NCBI GenBank assembly: GCA_964404765.1
Contig: CAYOLL010000060.1
Span: forward strand, 1 to 33,839
Source of the DNA: CAYOLL01 sp964404765 [NCBI: uncultured Gemmatimonadota bacterium]
GTDB lineage: Bacteria; 4572-55
Direction: 5' to 3'
DNA: 33,839 nt
Shown: one piece after another, positions 16,982-25,493 of the stretch
How positions within the stretch are numbered: position 1 is the stretch's first letter
Layout of the letters: each line of letters begins with the position of its first letter
Program-made: the position numbers and the translations under genes
Notes under the pieces: model-generated
What the model was told of the DNA's origin: nothing
The model's database searches: none
The model's input: only the letters and a program-made list of their open reading frames with translations

Positions 16982-19900
16982 ATGAATTCACTTTTACCGA
17001 TTTTGCGCCGCGGCGCCGAAGTTTTTCTTGTCGCGGCGCTGTATTTTATCAGCGGACGACTGGGCTTGTTGCTGGCTATTCCGCCCGGCTATGCCACGGC
17101 TGTTTTCCCTGCTGCCGGGGTAGCGCTGACCGCGCTTTTGCTGCGCGGCTATTCCCTGTGGCCGGGAGTAATGCTGGGCTCGTTTCTGATCAATTTGTCG
17201 ATTGGGTATAATCCGGACGCGGCGTTGCTTTCCATCATCGTAGCCGGCGGCATCGGCCTTAGCGCAGCAGTGCAGGCTGTGGTTGGCGCAGTCCTGATTC
17301 GGCGCTGGATTGACTTTCCCACTGCCCTGACGAGTCTGGCCGATAACCTGCTTTTACTGACTGCCGGCGGGCCTCTGGCCTGTTTGGTCAATGCTGTGGG
17401 CGGGCCTGTTACCCTGTGGCTGGCCGGCATAGTCTCCAGCGCAAACCTTGCCTTTACCGCCGGCACCTGGTGGGTTGGTGATACTATCGGGGTCATTGTT
17501 TTTACGCCATTACTGTTGATTTGGCTGATGCCGTCGCGGCTTATTCAGCGCCGCCGTCAGATTCAGGTAACCGCGCCGCTGGTCATTCTATTTGCGCTGG
17601 TGATCGGGCTATTTGTCTACGCCAGCAATTGGGAGCAACAGCGCATCGAACAGGAGTTCCAGCGTCAGGCCGACGGCATCTATCAAAATCTGTCTCACCA
17701 TTTTGATCTTCACCTGGAAACGCTCCGTGCAATCCAAAGTTTTTATGCGGCTTCACGCCAGATCGAGCGGAACAAATTTGCCGTCTTTACCAACTATTTT
17801 TTGACGGAATACCCCAGCATCCATGCCTTGTCCTGGAATCCCCTTGTGACATCCGCTCAACGAATAGCTTTTGAAGAAACCATGCGGCGTGAAGGCTTTC
17901 CCGGTTTTCAGATTACCGAGCGCGATAGCGCCGGGCGGCGGGTTCGCGCCGGCGAACGGGCAGAGTATTTTGCGGTGAACTTCATCGAGCCGTTCTCGGC
18001 CAACGAAGCCGCGCTGGGCTTTGATGTGGCCTCCGAGCCTGTTCGTTCTGAAGCCGTTAAACGCGCCCGGCAAAGCTGTAAAGCCTCAACCACCGGCCCT
18101 ATCAAACTGATTCAGGAAAAGGAAGAGCAATATGGCGTATTAATTTTCCAGCCCATTTTCACTGACGCCACACAGACCGAGTTGCGAGGATTGGCTGTAA
18201 TCGTGCTCCGCGTCGTTAATATGGCGAAAGCGATTTTGCGACAAACCGAATTGTCAAATTTGACTGCGCAAATCAGAGATGAAACGAGTCAGACGCTGTT
18301 GTATGCAACCTCACCACAGCCGGCGGCTGGTTTTCACCGGATATTCCGGTACAATTTGGCCGGTCGCATCTGGCAGATTGAAATCGCCGCCACACCGGAT
18401 TATTTGACGGCCCATCGTTCCTGGCAGGCCTGGAGCTTTCTGGCCGGCGGACTCATTTTTACCGCATTGCTCGGCGCTTTTTTACTGGTGGTGACCGGCC
18501 ATACAGCCAATGTCGAAGAAATTGTGACCCGCCGCACCCGGGAATTGAGCGAAACGGCAACCCGCCTGGAAAACGAAATCAACGAGCGAGGGCAGGCGGA
18601 AAATGCACTGCGCGAAAGCGAAGAGCGGCAGCGTCTGGTGGCGGACGCCACCCTGGATGCTTATTATGATTGGGACATGGTAACCGATAAAGTTTGGCGT
18701 AACCGGGGTTATATTCAACTGTTCGGCCATCCAACCGAGATTGAAAGCACTTCCGATTGGTGGCGTTCCCGGGTTCATCCGGACGATCTGGTCATGGTTA
18801 CATCCAGCATTACGAGTACCATTGCGCAGCGCACGACCGTTTGGAAAGCCGAATATCGCTTCCGCCGCCGTAACGATGAATTTGCGACCGTATTCGACCG
18901 CGGCCTTCTGTTTTATGATGCCGATGGCAAGCCGGTCCGCTTTCTCGGCGCGATTACCGATCTGACGGATCGCAAACAAGCGGAAAAGGCTTTGCGTCAT
19001 AGCGAAGAAAGACTTGAACTATTCTTTAACCAATCGCTGGACGGATTCTTCTTTATGATGCTCGACGCCCCGGTGCGCTGGAACGAATCTACGGATAAGA
19101 GCAAGATGCTGGATTATATTTTTTCCCATCAGCGCGTCACCGAAGTTAATGAGGCGATGTTGATCCAATATCGGGCCACCCGCGAGCAGTTCATCGGTTT
19201 GACACCCAACGACCTTTTTAAGCATAATATTGCTGCGGGGCGGGTCATCTGGCACGAGTTTTTTGACAATGGGCACTTGCATATCGAAACGGACGAGCGT
19301 CGGTTCGACGGCACCCAAATGTGGATCGAAGGCGACTATATCTGCATGTATAATGCGGAAGGTCTCATAACAGGGCATTTTGGTGTGCAGCGCGAAGTGA
19401 CCGCGCGCAAACAAGTAGATGCCGAATTGCGACTGCACAGCGAAATCTTGCGTAATATGGCCGAAGGCATTCATCTGACCCGAACCCGCGACAGCGTGAT
19501 TGTCTACGCCAATCCAACGCTGGAAACAATGTTTGGCTACGAACCGGGTGAGCTGATCGGGCGCCATGTCAGCGCTCTGAATGCCGCCGGCCCGAAGTCC
19601 CCGCTGGAAACCGCCGCGGAGATTAATGCGCAATTAGACGGCAGCGGCAACTGGCACGGTGAAGTTTACAACATCAGAAAGGACGGCGCTGCTTTTTGGT
19701 GTCAAGTCCACATTTCCACATTAGACCACGCCGAATACGGGCAGGTCTGGATTGCGGTCCACCAGGACATTACAGCGCGAAAAAAGGCGGAAAGTGAACT
19801 GTACGAAAGTCGGGCTTTTTTGCGTTCGATTGTTGAAAATATCCCCAACATGATCTTCGTCAAAGAGGCGCGTGACTTGCGCTTTGTGGAATTAAACAGA

Positions 19901-21619
19901 GCCGGCGAGAAATTGATCGGCCTGCCAAAAGATCGGCTCATTGGCCACAACGATTATGACTTCTTCCCCAAAGCCGAAGCGGATTTCTTTATCCAAAAGG
20001 ATCGGGAAACGTTGGCCGGCGGCCAATTGCTGGATATTCCGGAAGAGACTATTAACACTGCTACTTTGGGCCCGCGAATTTTGCATACCTATAAGATTCC
20101 CATCCATGATGCCGCCGGACAGCCTAAATTTCTGCTGGGCATTTCCGAGGACATTACCGAGCGCAAACGGACCGAAGAGGCCTTGCGTATTGCCAAAGAG
20201 CAGGCGGACGCCGCTAATAAAGCCAAGAGCGTCTTTCTGGCCAACATGAGCCACGAACTGCGCACGCCGCTCAACGGCATTCTTGGTTTTGCGCAGATTC
20301 TCAAACGCGATAGCGCTTTTCCGGCCGCCTTTCGCGCGGCTATTGAAACCATTGAGCGCAGTGGCGAACATCTGCTCAAGCTGATCACCGACATTCTGGA
20401 TCTGGCCAAGATCGAAGCCGGTAAAGTGGAGCAGACAGCCGTCCCCTTTGATTTACCAATCATGCTGCGCGACATCATCGAAATGAACCGCGCCCGCACC
20501 GAAAATAAAGGACTGCAATTGACGCTGACTACCGCGCCGGGCCTGCCCCGCTTTGTCATTGGCGACGAAAAACATCTGCGTCAGATCATCATCAACCTCA
20601 TTGGCAACGCCATCAAGTTTACCGCTCAGGGTCGGGTAGAACTTCGGGTTTCGGATTTGGAATTGCGCAAGGTTGAGCCGCTGATGGATAATCCACAATC
20701 AAACACGATTCGTTTTGAAATTATTGATACCGGTGTCGGCATGACCGCCGAAGATACAAAACGCTTGTTTCAGGAATTTTCACAAGTCGGAGACACGGCC
20801 AAAAAAACCGAGGGCACCGGGCTGGGCCTGGTCATTAGTGAACGATTAGCACAGTTGATGGGTAGTCACATTCAAGTAACCAGTAAATCGGGCCAGGGCA
20901 CTACCTTCTGGTTTGATATCGCCCTGCCGCATGATCCAAATGCCGCAGAAGCACCGGCGATCAGGCCGGCAACCCGGGTTATTGGCGTAAAAGGCCGGCA
21001 GCCGACGGTGCTGATCGTGGATGACATTACCGTTAATCGCAAAGTTGTACGCGCCTTGCTAAAGTCGCTGACGATTCCGTTTATCGAGGCCGAGAACGGG
21101 CAGGAAGCTGTCGAGCAGGCGCTGCGACACCGACCGGATGTAATATTAATGGATTGGGTGATGCCGGTCATGGATGGCCCGACGGCAACGCGCGAAATCC
21201 GTCGGATACAGGAGCTCAAGGACACAATTGTTATCGCCCTGACGGCGAATGCTTTTCAGGAGGCGCAGAACGAAGCGCAACAGGCCGGCTGTGATGACTT
21301 TCTGACCAAACCGGTCAACATCGACAAGCTGCTGGAATGCCTGTCTGTCCATCTTAAAATTGAATGGCAGTATGAAGACAGCGCGGCCAAATCCACCAAG
21401 CCGGTCAGCGAAATAAATTGGCCGCCGGCGGATATACTGCGCAAATTGATTGAAATGGCCAATAATGGTGACTTGACCGGTCTGGATAATTTAATCCGGT
21501 CACTTCGGCAGCAAGACGCAGATTACCGGCTTTTTACCGACCACATTCAGAAGCTTTTAGACGATTTTTTGTTTGCGGAAATGATTACGCAGGCTAAACG
21601 CGGGTTAAACCGCGGTTGA
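16982..21619 (+). CDS. MASE1/CHASE/PAS hybrid histidine kinase with receiver
   Basis: A 1545-residue inner-membrane hybrid kinase. Order: MASE1 integral membrane sensor (about 8-230, several helices, AIPPGYATAVFPAAGVAL), CHASE extracytoplasmic domain (about 240-450, with FVNF-like YFAVNFIEPFSANEAALGFD), a membrane helix (about 482-503), coiled coil, then about four PAS domains (about 560-1070; each ends in a D-I-T/D-L-T.RK.AE type linker). After these come the phosphoacceptor helix with H1091 ([20 protein letters not shown]), the ATPase domain (NLIGNAIKFT, DTGVGM, GTGLGLV) and a receiver with D1391 (ILMDWVMPVMDG) and K in FLTKPVN. The last 100 residues are helical with no clear HPt histidine motif. 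The lipase-like gene follows after 49 bases. The ligand is unknown; no response regulator is adjacent. Confidence 0.94.
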   Translation: MNSLLPILRRGAEVFLVAALYFISGRLGLLLAIPPGYATAVFPAAGVALTALLLRGYSLWPGVMLGSFLINLSIGYNPDAALLSIIVAGGIGLSAAVQAVVGAVLIRRWIDFPTALTSLADNLLLLTAGGPLACLVNAVGGPVTLWLAGIVSSANLAFTAGTWWVGDTIGVIVFTPLLLIWLMPSRLIQRRRQIQVTAPLVILFALVIGLFVYASNWEQQRIEQEFQRQADGIYQNLSHHFDLHLETLRAIQSFYAASRQIERNKFAVFTNYFLTEYPSIHALSWNPLVTSAQRIAFEETMRREGFPGFQITERDSAGRRVRAGERAEYFAVNFIEPFSANEAALGFDVASEPVRSEAVKRARQSCKASTTGPIKLIQEKEEQYGVLIFQPIFTDATQTELRGLAVIVLRVVNMAKAILRQTELSNLTAQIRDETSQTLLYATSPQPAAGFHRIFRYNLAGRIWQIEIAATPDYLTAHRSWQAWSFLAGGLIFTALLGAFLLVVTGHTANVEEIVTRRTRELSETATRLENEINERGQAENALRESEERQRLVADATLDAYYDWDMVTDKVWRNRGYIQLFGHPTEIESTSDWWRSRVHPDDLVMVTSSITSTIAQRTTVWKAEYRFRRRNDEFATVFDRGLLFYDADGKPVRFLGAITDLTDRKQAEKALRHSEERLELFFNQSLDGFFFMMLDAPVRWNESTDKSKMLDYIFSHQRVTEVNEAMLIQYRATREQFIGLTPNDLFKHNIAAGRVIWHEFFDNGHLHIETDERRFDGTQMWIEGDYICMYNAEGLITGHFGVQREVTARKQVDAELRLHSEILRNMAEGIHLTRTRDSVIVYANPTLETMFGYEPGELIGRHVSALNAAGPKSPLETAAEINAQLDGSGNWHGEVYNIRKDGAAFWCQVHISTLDHAEYGQVWIAVHQDITARKKAESELYESRAFLRSIVENIPNMIFVKEARDLRFVELNRAGEKLIGLPKDRLIGHNDYDFFPKAEADFFIQKDRETLAGGQLLDIPEETINTATLGPRILHTYKIPIHDAAGQPKFLLGISEDITERKRTEEALRIAKEQADAANKAKSVFLANMSHELRTPLNGILGFAQILKRDSAFPAAFRAAIETIERSGEHLLKLITDILDLAKIEAGKVEQTAVPFDLPIMLRDIIEMNRARTENKGLQLTLTTAPGLPRFVIGDEKHLRQIIINLIGNAIKFTAQGRVELRVSDLELRKVEPLMDNPQSNTIRFEIIDTGVGMTAEDTKRLFQEFSQVGDTAKKTEGTGLGLVISERLAQLMGSHIQVTSKSGQGTTFWFDIALPHDPNAAEAPAIRPATRVIGVKGRQPTVLIVDDITVNRKVVRALLKSLTIPFIEAENGQEAVEQALRHRPDVILMDWVMPVMDGPTATREIRRIQELKDTIVIALTANAFQEAQNEAQQAGCDDFLTKPVNIDKLLECLSVHLKIEWQYEDSAAKSTKPVSEINWPPADILRKLIEMANNGDLTGLDNLIRSLRQQDADYRLFTDHIQKLLDDFLFAEMITQAKRGLNRG

Positions 21620-21668
21620 ATGTTAACCTGTATCCGACTTAATCAACCGGCTTAAAGCGAGGACCCGC

Positions 21669-22733
21669 ATGAAACCTAAAAAGCCAATCCCTATGCCCAT
21701 CGAGTTTGAAGACGACGACTTGCGGCAGCTCTTCGACCAACTGTGGGAAGCTGACGCCAAAAGCGTGGAATTGGCCCGTAAAGGTGAAGGTTATGCCCCA
21801 ATCGTCTTGGCCCACGGTATCGCCCGCCCGGATTTTTTAGTGGACTCCCTGGCCCGGACGCTTAATCTATCCTTGTATGATCTTAGCCTGGTCTCGGACC
21901 GGTTTCATTATTTTAAAGGCATCGCCAGCTATTTGCGGGAGCGCGGCTTCGAAGTTCATCACAGCAGCGTCAGCTTTGCCGCCGGAGTCACCCAGCGTGC
22001 CAAAGATCTAAAAGTCGAAATCCAGCGCGTTTTAGATAAATCGGGCTATAATAAAGTCCACATTATTGCCCATAGTATGGGTGGCCTGGATGCCCGCCAC
22101 ATGATTGTCAACGAAGATATGGCCGATAAAGTGATCAGCCTGACGACTATCGGCACGCCGCATTTGGGCACCAGCACGTCCGACCGCAGCGTCGATCTGG
22201 GTTTTGAGACAGTCATCAAAGGTTTTCGTATGTTCATTAACCTGGAAGGCTTTCGCGATCTGACGACCCGCGCTTGTCGTGAGTTTAATGAACATGCCCG
22301 AAATTCCGAAGCGACAAACGATGTAATTTACCAGACTTACGCCAGCTATCAGGATCGTCAACAAGTCTTTTTACCCTTTCACAAATCATGGGACCTCATC
22401 AACAAAGTAGAGGGTTTAAGCGACGGTTTAGTGCCGTTCTCATCGCAAAAATGGACGGACCAACTGGTCGCAGATAACGGCGTCGTCAAAATTATTCGCC
22501 AGCAAATTTTCCCTTTTAGGGCCGGGCATCTGGAACAAATCGGCTGGTGGAATCTGAACAAGGTTCTCAAAAGCGGCTGGTGGAATATGGGTGTGCTGCG
22601 TGAAAAAAACACGCATGAAGAACAAATAAAGCAAGTCTATCTTAAAATAGCTAAAGAAATTACAACCGGAAAATTTGAAGACGAGAGCGCGCAAGAAGAA
22701 GTTAAATTTACAAACGTGCAGCCCTGGTTTTAG
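21669..22733 (+). CDS. Alpha/beta-hydrolase, triacylglycerol lipase-like
   Basis: A 354-residue alpha/beta hydrolase. The oxyanion region APIVLAHGIARPD, the nucleophile elbow AHSMGG with S136, the acid D252 in GLSDGLVPFSS and the base H287 in RAGHLEQIGWW give a complete lipase-type triad, and GTPHLGT after strand 6 is typical of bacterial triacylglycerol lipases. There is no signal peptide, so unlike secreted lipases it should act in the cytoplasm or on the inner face of the membrane, perhaps on phospholipid or storage ester. The charged N terminus (EFEDDDLRQLFDQLW) is extra relative to short lipases. GCGAGGA before ATG 21669 is a fair ribosome binding site. It lies 49 bases after the hybrid kinase without a terminator, so it may be cotranscribed. 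Confidence 0.82.
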   Translation: MKPKKPIPMPIEFEDDDLRQLFDQLWEADAKSVELARKGEGYAPIVLAHGIARPDFLVDSLARTLNLSLYDLSLVSDRFHYFKGIASYLRERGFEVHHSSVSFAAGVTQRAKDLKVEIQRVLDKSGYNKVHIIAHSMGGLDARHMIVNEDMADKVISLTTIGTPHLGTSTSDRSVDLGFETVIKGFRMFINLEGFRDLTTRACREFNEHARNSEATNDVIYQTYASYQDRQQVFLPFHKSWDLINKVEGLSDGLVPFSSQKWTDQLVADNGVVKIIRQQIFPFRAGHLEQIGWWNLNKVLKSGWWNMGVLREKNTHEEQIKQVYLKIAKEITTGKFEDESAQEEVKFTNVQPWF

Positions 22734-22822
22734 ACTGCAAATTGAGAACAATATTCGCCCCTGTCTGTCAATACAATGACGACTCCTGATTTTTTGAAAA
22801 AACTTTTTTTTGGATAACGGAC

Positions 22823-23200
22823 ATGAACTTCTACTGGATTTTAGCGGCGGCACTCACTTTTTTCATAGGCGCGGCGCATTCGATTTTAGGCGAAAAATTT
22901 TTTCTGCCGCATGTTTTTAAAAAAGTGGACCCGCTGGCCTTTGGCAACATGCTGTTCTTTAATCGCACAGCGCGCGTGGCCTGGCACCTGACAACGCTGA
23001 CCTGGTGGGCTCTGGCGTTGTTGCTGATATTCGCCGCCCGAGACGCCTCCGACAATTCGCTCCGCCTGATGGTCCGGGTTGTGGCTGTCCTTTTTGGCGT
23101 CAGTGGTATTTTCTCGCTGGTCGAATCGCGTGGCCGGCATCTTTCCTGGATTGTTTTTTTTGCCATTGCCGGTATGTGCTGGCTTGGCCTGATTCAGTAG
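22823..23200 (+). CDS. Small integral membrane protein, unknown function
   Basis: A 125-residue protein with four predicted membrane helices (about 3-20, 50-70, 80-97, 103-122). The loops contain conserved-looking polar residues: AAHSILGEKFFLP after the first helix and TARVAWHLTTLTWWALAL leading into the second. The spaced histidines (H20, and H in AWHLTTL) and the ESRGRH loop could be metal or haem contacts, but that is speculation. No family recognised with confidence. It lies between the lipase-like gene and the nucleotidase-like gene, all codirectional, with gaps of 89 and 55 bases. Confidence 0.7.
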   Translation: MNFYWILAAALTFFIGAAHSILGEKFFLPHVFKKVDPLAFGNMLFFNRTARVAWHLTTLTWWALALLLIFAARDASDNSLRLMVRVVAVLFGVSGIFSLVESRGRHLSWIVFFAIAGMCWLGLIQ

Positions 23201-23255
23201 CGGGGAACATCTACCATGCTGCCCTCGATAGCCTGAATTCAAGGGGGGACTTAAA

Positions 23256-24179
23256 ATGGCAGTCGATCTATCCGGATGCTTAGTTATTGGCATTTCTTCG
23301 CGAGCGCTATTTTCGTTAGAAGCGGAAAATCGCATCTACGAGATTGAAGGCCCGGAAGCCTATCGCAGCTATCAGCGCGAGCATGAAGAGAATATTTTAC
23401 AGCCCGGCACGGGTTTCCCACTAATTAAAGCATTGTTGGATTTAAACAAAGTCCATCCGGAAAGACGCGTCGTAGAGGTCATCATTATGTCGCGCAACAA
23501 TCCGGACACGGCGTTGCGCGTTTTCAATTCCATTGACTATTATCAACTGGATATTACCCGGGCCGCTTTTACCGGCGGCGAATCCTTAGCGCCATATCTG
23601 GAAGCATTCCGCGTAGATTTGTATCTGACCCGCTCGGAACATGACGTGCAAGCGGCAGTGAACGCGGGCTTCGCCGGCGCTTTCATCTACGATCCGCCGG
23701 TAAATTATGACCCCGATACGCGCCAGATCCGCATCGCCTTTGACGCCGACGCCGTGCTGTTCTCCGAGGAATCCGAGCGCGTTTATCAGGACGGCGGACT
23801 GGAAGCCTTTGTCGCCCATGAGCAGCAGAACGCCATGACACCGCTGCCGGAAGGCCCCTTTGCCAAATTACTGCGAACGCTCTCTTTTCTGCAGCGCGAA
23901 TTCAAAGCCGAGCAGCCGCCGGTGCGCATCGCCATCGTCACTGCCCGTGGCAGCCCGGCGCATGAGCGGGTGATCCGGACCTTGCGTGGCTGGGATGTGC
24001 GCGTAGACGAAGCCTTTTTTCTGGGCGGCTTTACCAAAGATACCGTGCTTAAAGCTTTTCGGGCCCACATCTTTTTTGATGATCAGGACACACACCTGGC
24101 AGCGGCCTCACGTGTTGTGCCTTCGGCGCGTGTGCCGTATAAAACCGCGCCGGCAGACAGCGAACCGAATAGCGACTAA
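23256..24179 (+). CDS. Cytosolic 5'-nucleotidase-like protein (cN-I family)
   Basis: A 307-residue protein resembling the 5-nucleotidase family that includes vertebrate cytosolic 5'-nucleotidase I (hydrolysis of nucleoside monophosphates). Visible family features: VIGISSRALFSLEAEN at the N terminus, a central VEVIIMSRNNPDTALRVFNS segment, RAAFTGGESLAPYLEAF, LYLTRSEHDVQAAVNAGFA, the HAD-type acid cluster IRIAFDADAVLFSEESE, then IAIVTARGSPAHERVIRTL and a late IFFDDQDTHL. The FDADAVLF motif supplies the nucleophile and general acid aspartates and the pair of aspartates near the end would bind magnesium. GGGGGG precedes ATG 23256. Preferred nucleotide cannot be read from the sequence. Confidence 0.82.
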   Translation: MAVDLSGCLVIGISSRALFSLEAENRIYEIEGPEAYRSYQREHEENILQPGTGFPLIKALLDLNKVHPERRVVEVIIMSRNNPDTALRVFNSIDYYQLDITRAAFTGGESLAPYLEAFRVDLYLTRSEHDVQAAVNAGFAGAFIYDPPVNYDPDTRQIRIAFDADAVLFSEESERVYQDGGLEAFVAHEQQNAMTPLPEGPFAKLLRTLSFLQREFKAEQPPVRIAIVTARGSPAHERVIRTLRGWDVRVDEAFFLGGFTKDTVLKAFRAHIFFDDQDTHLAAASRVVPSARVPYKTAPADSEPNSD

Positions 24180-24269
24180 ACCGCTCGCGCTTTTTTAGGC
24201 CGGATGTAGTTTTCCATTGCCAGAACTCGTCTTGCCGGTTAGATTTATTTGATGTTGGAATAATGTTGC

Positions 24270-24327
24270 ACGATTCACCGGAGTCGTGAAGCCACAATTG
24301 CGACTCTGGCGAGTCGCGCTACAATTG
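24270..24327. repeat. Two imperfect tandem palindromic repeats before smpB
   Basis: CGATTCACCGGAGTCGTG.. ending CACAATTG (24270-24300) and CGACTCTGGCGAGTCGCGCT.. ending ACAATTG (24301-24327) are related copies, each with a palindromic core such as GCGACTC-TGGC-GAGTCGC. They resemble short dispersed extragenic palindromes and lie 14 bases before the smpB start, so they sit in its leader and may affect translation. Confidence 0.55.
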
Positions 24328-24340
24328 CGATTACCTGATT

Positions 24341-24820
24341 ATGAAAAAAGAAAGCATTGCACTGCGGCAGGATAAAGTCATCGTTTCCAACCGCAAAGCC
24401 GGATATGAATACGAGCTGCTGGATCGATTTGAAGCGGGCATTGAGCTGAAGGGCACGGAGGTTAAATCCTTGCGCGAAGGCAAAGCCAACTTAGTCGATT
24501 GCTATGCCACCGTCAAGGAAGAGGAGGTTTGGCTGCTCAACTGCCATATCTCCGAATATGAGCAGGGCAATCGCTTTAATCACGATCCGCGCCGCCCGCG
24601 CAAACTGCTGCTGCATAAATCGGAAATCCGGCGGCTGCTGGGCAAGATCAAAGAGCGCGGCTATACCCTGGTGCCGCTCGCACTTTATTTTCATGCCAAT
24701 AAAGTTAAGGTTGAATTGGCGCTGGCCAAGGGCAAGAAGACCCATGACCGAAAAGATGCCATTCAAGATCGTGACGCCCGGCGCGATATGGCACGGGCAA
24801 TTAAGGAACATCATCGTTAA
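24341..24820 (+). CDS. smpB: SsrA-binding protein SmpB
   Basis: A 159-residue protein matching SmpB, which carries tmRNA to stalled ribosomes in trans-translation. Family segments are all present: NRKAGYEYELLDRFEAGIEL, GTEVKSLREGKANLVDCYA, HISEYEQGNRFNHDPRRPRK, LLLHKSEIRRLLGKIKERGY, LVPLALYFHANKVKVELALA, then KGKKTHDRKD and the basic tail RDMARAIKEHHR that becomes helical in the mRNA channel. Normal length. There is little ribosome binding site before ATG 24341; instead tandem palindromic repeats end 14 bases upstream. The tmRNA gene itself is not in the window. The broken HEPN gene starts only 11 bases after the stop. Confidence 0.97.
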   Translation: MKKESIALRQDKVIVSNRKAGYEYELLDRFEAGIELKGTEVKSLREGKANLVDCYATVKEEEVWLLNCHISEYEQGNRFNHDPRRPRKLLLHKSEIRRLLGKIKERGYTLVPLALYFHANKVKVELALAKGKKTHDRKDAIQDRDARRDMARAIKEHHR

Positions 24821-24831
24821 AGAAGTCGTCC

Positions 24832-25165
24832 ATGGATAATCATCATTTTTTACTCAAAGCTACAGAAAACCTACAAGCAGCCCACTTATTGGTTCATGGT
24901 AATCTATACAACGCAGCGGCAAATCGAGCCTCAAAAAGCCGTAACCCGGCAACTAAAAAAAGCCGAGCTGTGTGGTTGAACACATCTTTAGCCGCGAAAA
25001 AGCGCAAAATGCACAAAATCATAGGAAGGCGTAAAGGTTTCGCATTGCGTCTTTGCGACTTTTGTGCGTTTTTGCGGCAAAGAATCGTTTGAAACTGTTC
25101 AATCACACAGGTCGAAAAAAGCTGCCGAATTTGTTGAAACGATACGGACGAAGATTGAATCATGA
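24832..25165 (+). pseudogene. HEPN-domain gene broken by deletion and an inserted element
   Basis: The first 33 codons (NHHFLLKATENLQAAHLLVH, GNLYNAAANRA) are a typical HEPN start. The family normally continues for about 130 residues, but here the centre is missing and the sequence jumps, in another frame, to a HEPN-like C-terminal helix (QKAVTRQLKKAE, about 24932-24967). A 143-bp inverted-repeat element follows (24968-25110), and after it the last 17 or so codons reappear (SKKAAEFVETIRTKIES, to TGA 25163-25165). So the gene has lost about 60-70 codons and has been split by the element. HEPN proteins are commonly RNases or regulators paired with a small partner. The final TGA overlaps the next start by four bases, showing that the two were an operon. 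Confidence 0.7.
24968..25110. mobile_element. MITE-like element, copy C, inside the HEPN gene (143 bp)
   Basis: The ends CTGTGTGGTTGAACA (24968-24982) and TGTTCAATCACACAG (25096-25110) are inverted repeats with one mismatch. Inside, GCCGCGAAAAAGCGCAAAAT near 24991 and the complementary CTTTTGTGCGTTTTTGCGGC near 25059 continue the stem. Flanks on both sides contain AAAAAAGC..CCGA, a possible target duplication. The ends differ from those of the elements at 12408 and 16774. Confidence 0.65.
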
Positions 25166-25446
25166 TTAATTTTAAACAAAAAGAATTGGCCCATCAATAT
25201 TTCGCGGAGCTAAAGTCGCGATTTTTCGACATCGAATTCGTCAGAATTACGGAAAGCTCCGAGAACCCGCAAAATGTCTGGGTCGAAGTCATTTTTCCGT
25301 TAGATGACGACCGTCAAATTGAGATTCGTGAAACGGCGGCGGATATTTCGACAGATATACTGTTGGAGCACGGATATTACATTGCGCTTATTTCCGCCTG
25401 GCCCGGCGAGGTCGGCTTAAACTTAAAGGCCGTTGCTACTTACTGA
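25162..25446 (+). CDS. 94-residue partner of the HEPN gene, unknown function
   Basis: A small acidic protein (FKQKELAHQYFAELKSRF, FDIEFVRITESSENPQNVWV, then VIFPLDDDRQIEIRETAADI, STDILLEHGYYIALISA). Predicted fold is alpha-beta with a run of acidic strands. It has no nucleotidyltransferase GS..D.D motif, so this is not the usual MNT partner of HEPN proteins. The ATG at 25162 overlaps the stop of the HEPN frame as ATGA, meaning translational coupling to that gene. My impression is that this type of protein recurs next to HEPN genes, but I cannot verify it here. It may be an antitoxin-like or adaptor subunit. It remains intact although its HEPN mate is broken. Confidence 0.75.
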   Translation: MINFKQKELAHQYFAELKSRFFDIEFVRITESSENPQNVWVEVIFPLDDDRQIEIRETAADISTDILLEHGYYIALISAWPGEVGLNLKAVATY

Positions 25447-25493
25447 GAGTGGCTCATTTGTGGTAAATTTAACCCTGAGAAAAGAAAATCCTT

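Noticed and set aside
25162-25446. Nucleotidyltransferase partner of the HEPN gene (MNT-HEPN pair)
   Set aside because: No GS..D.D motif or other nucleotidyltransferase feature in the 94 residues.
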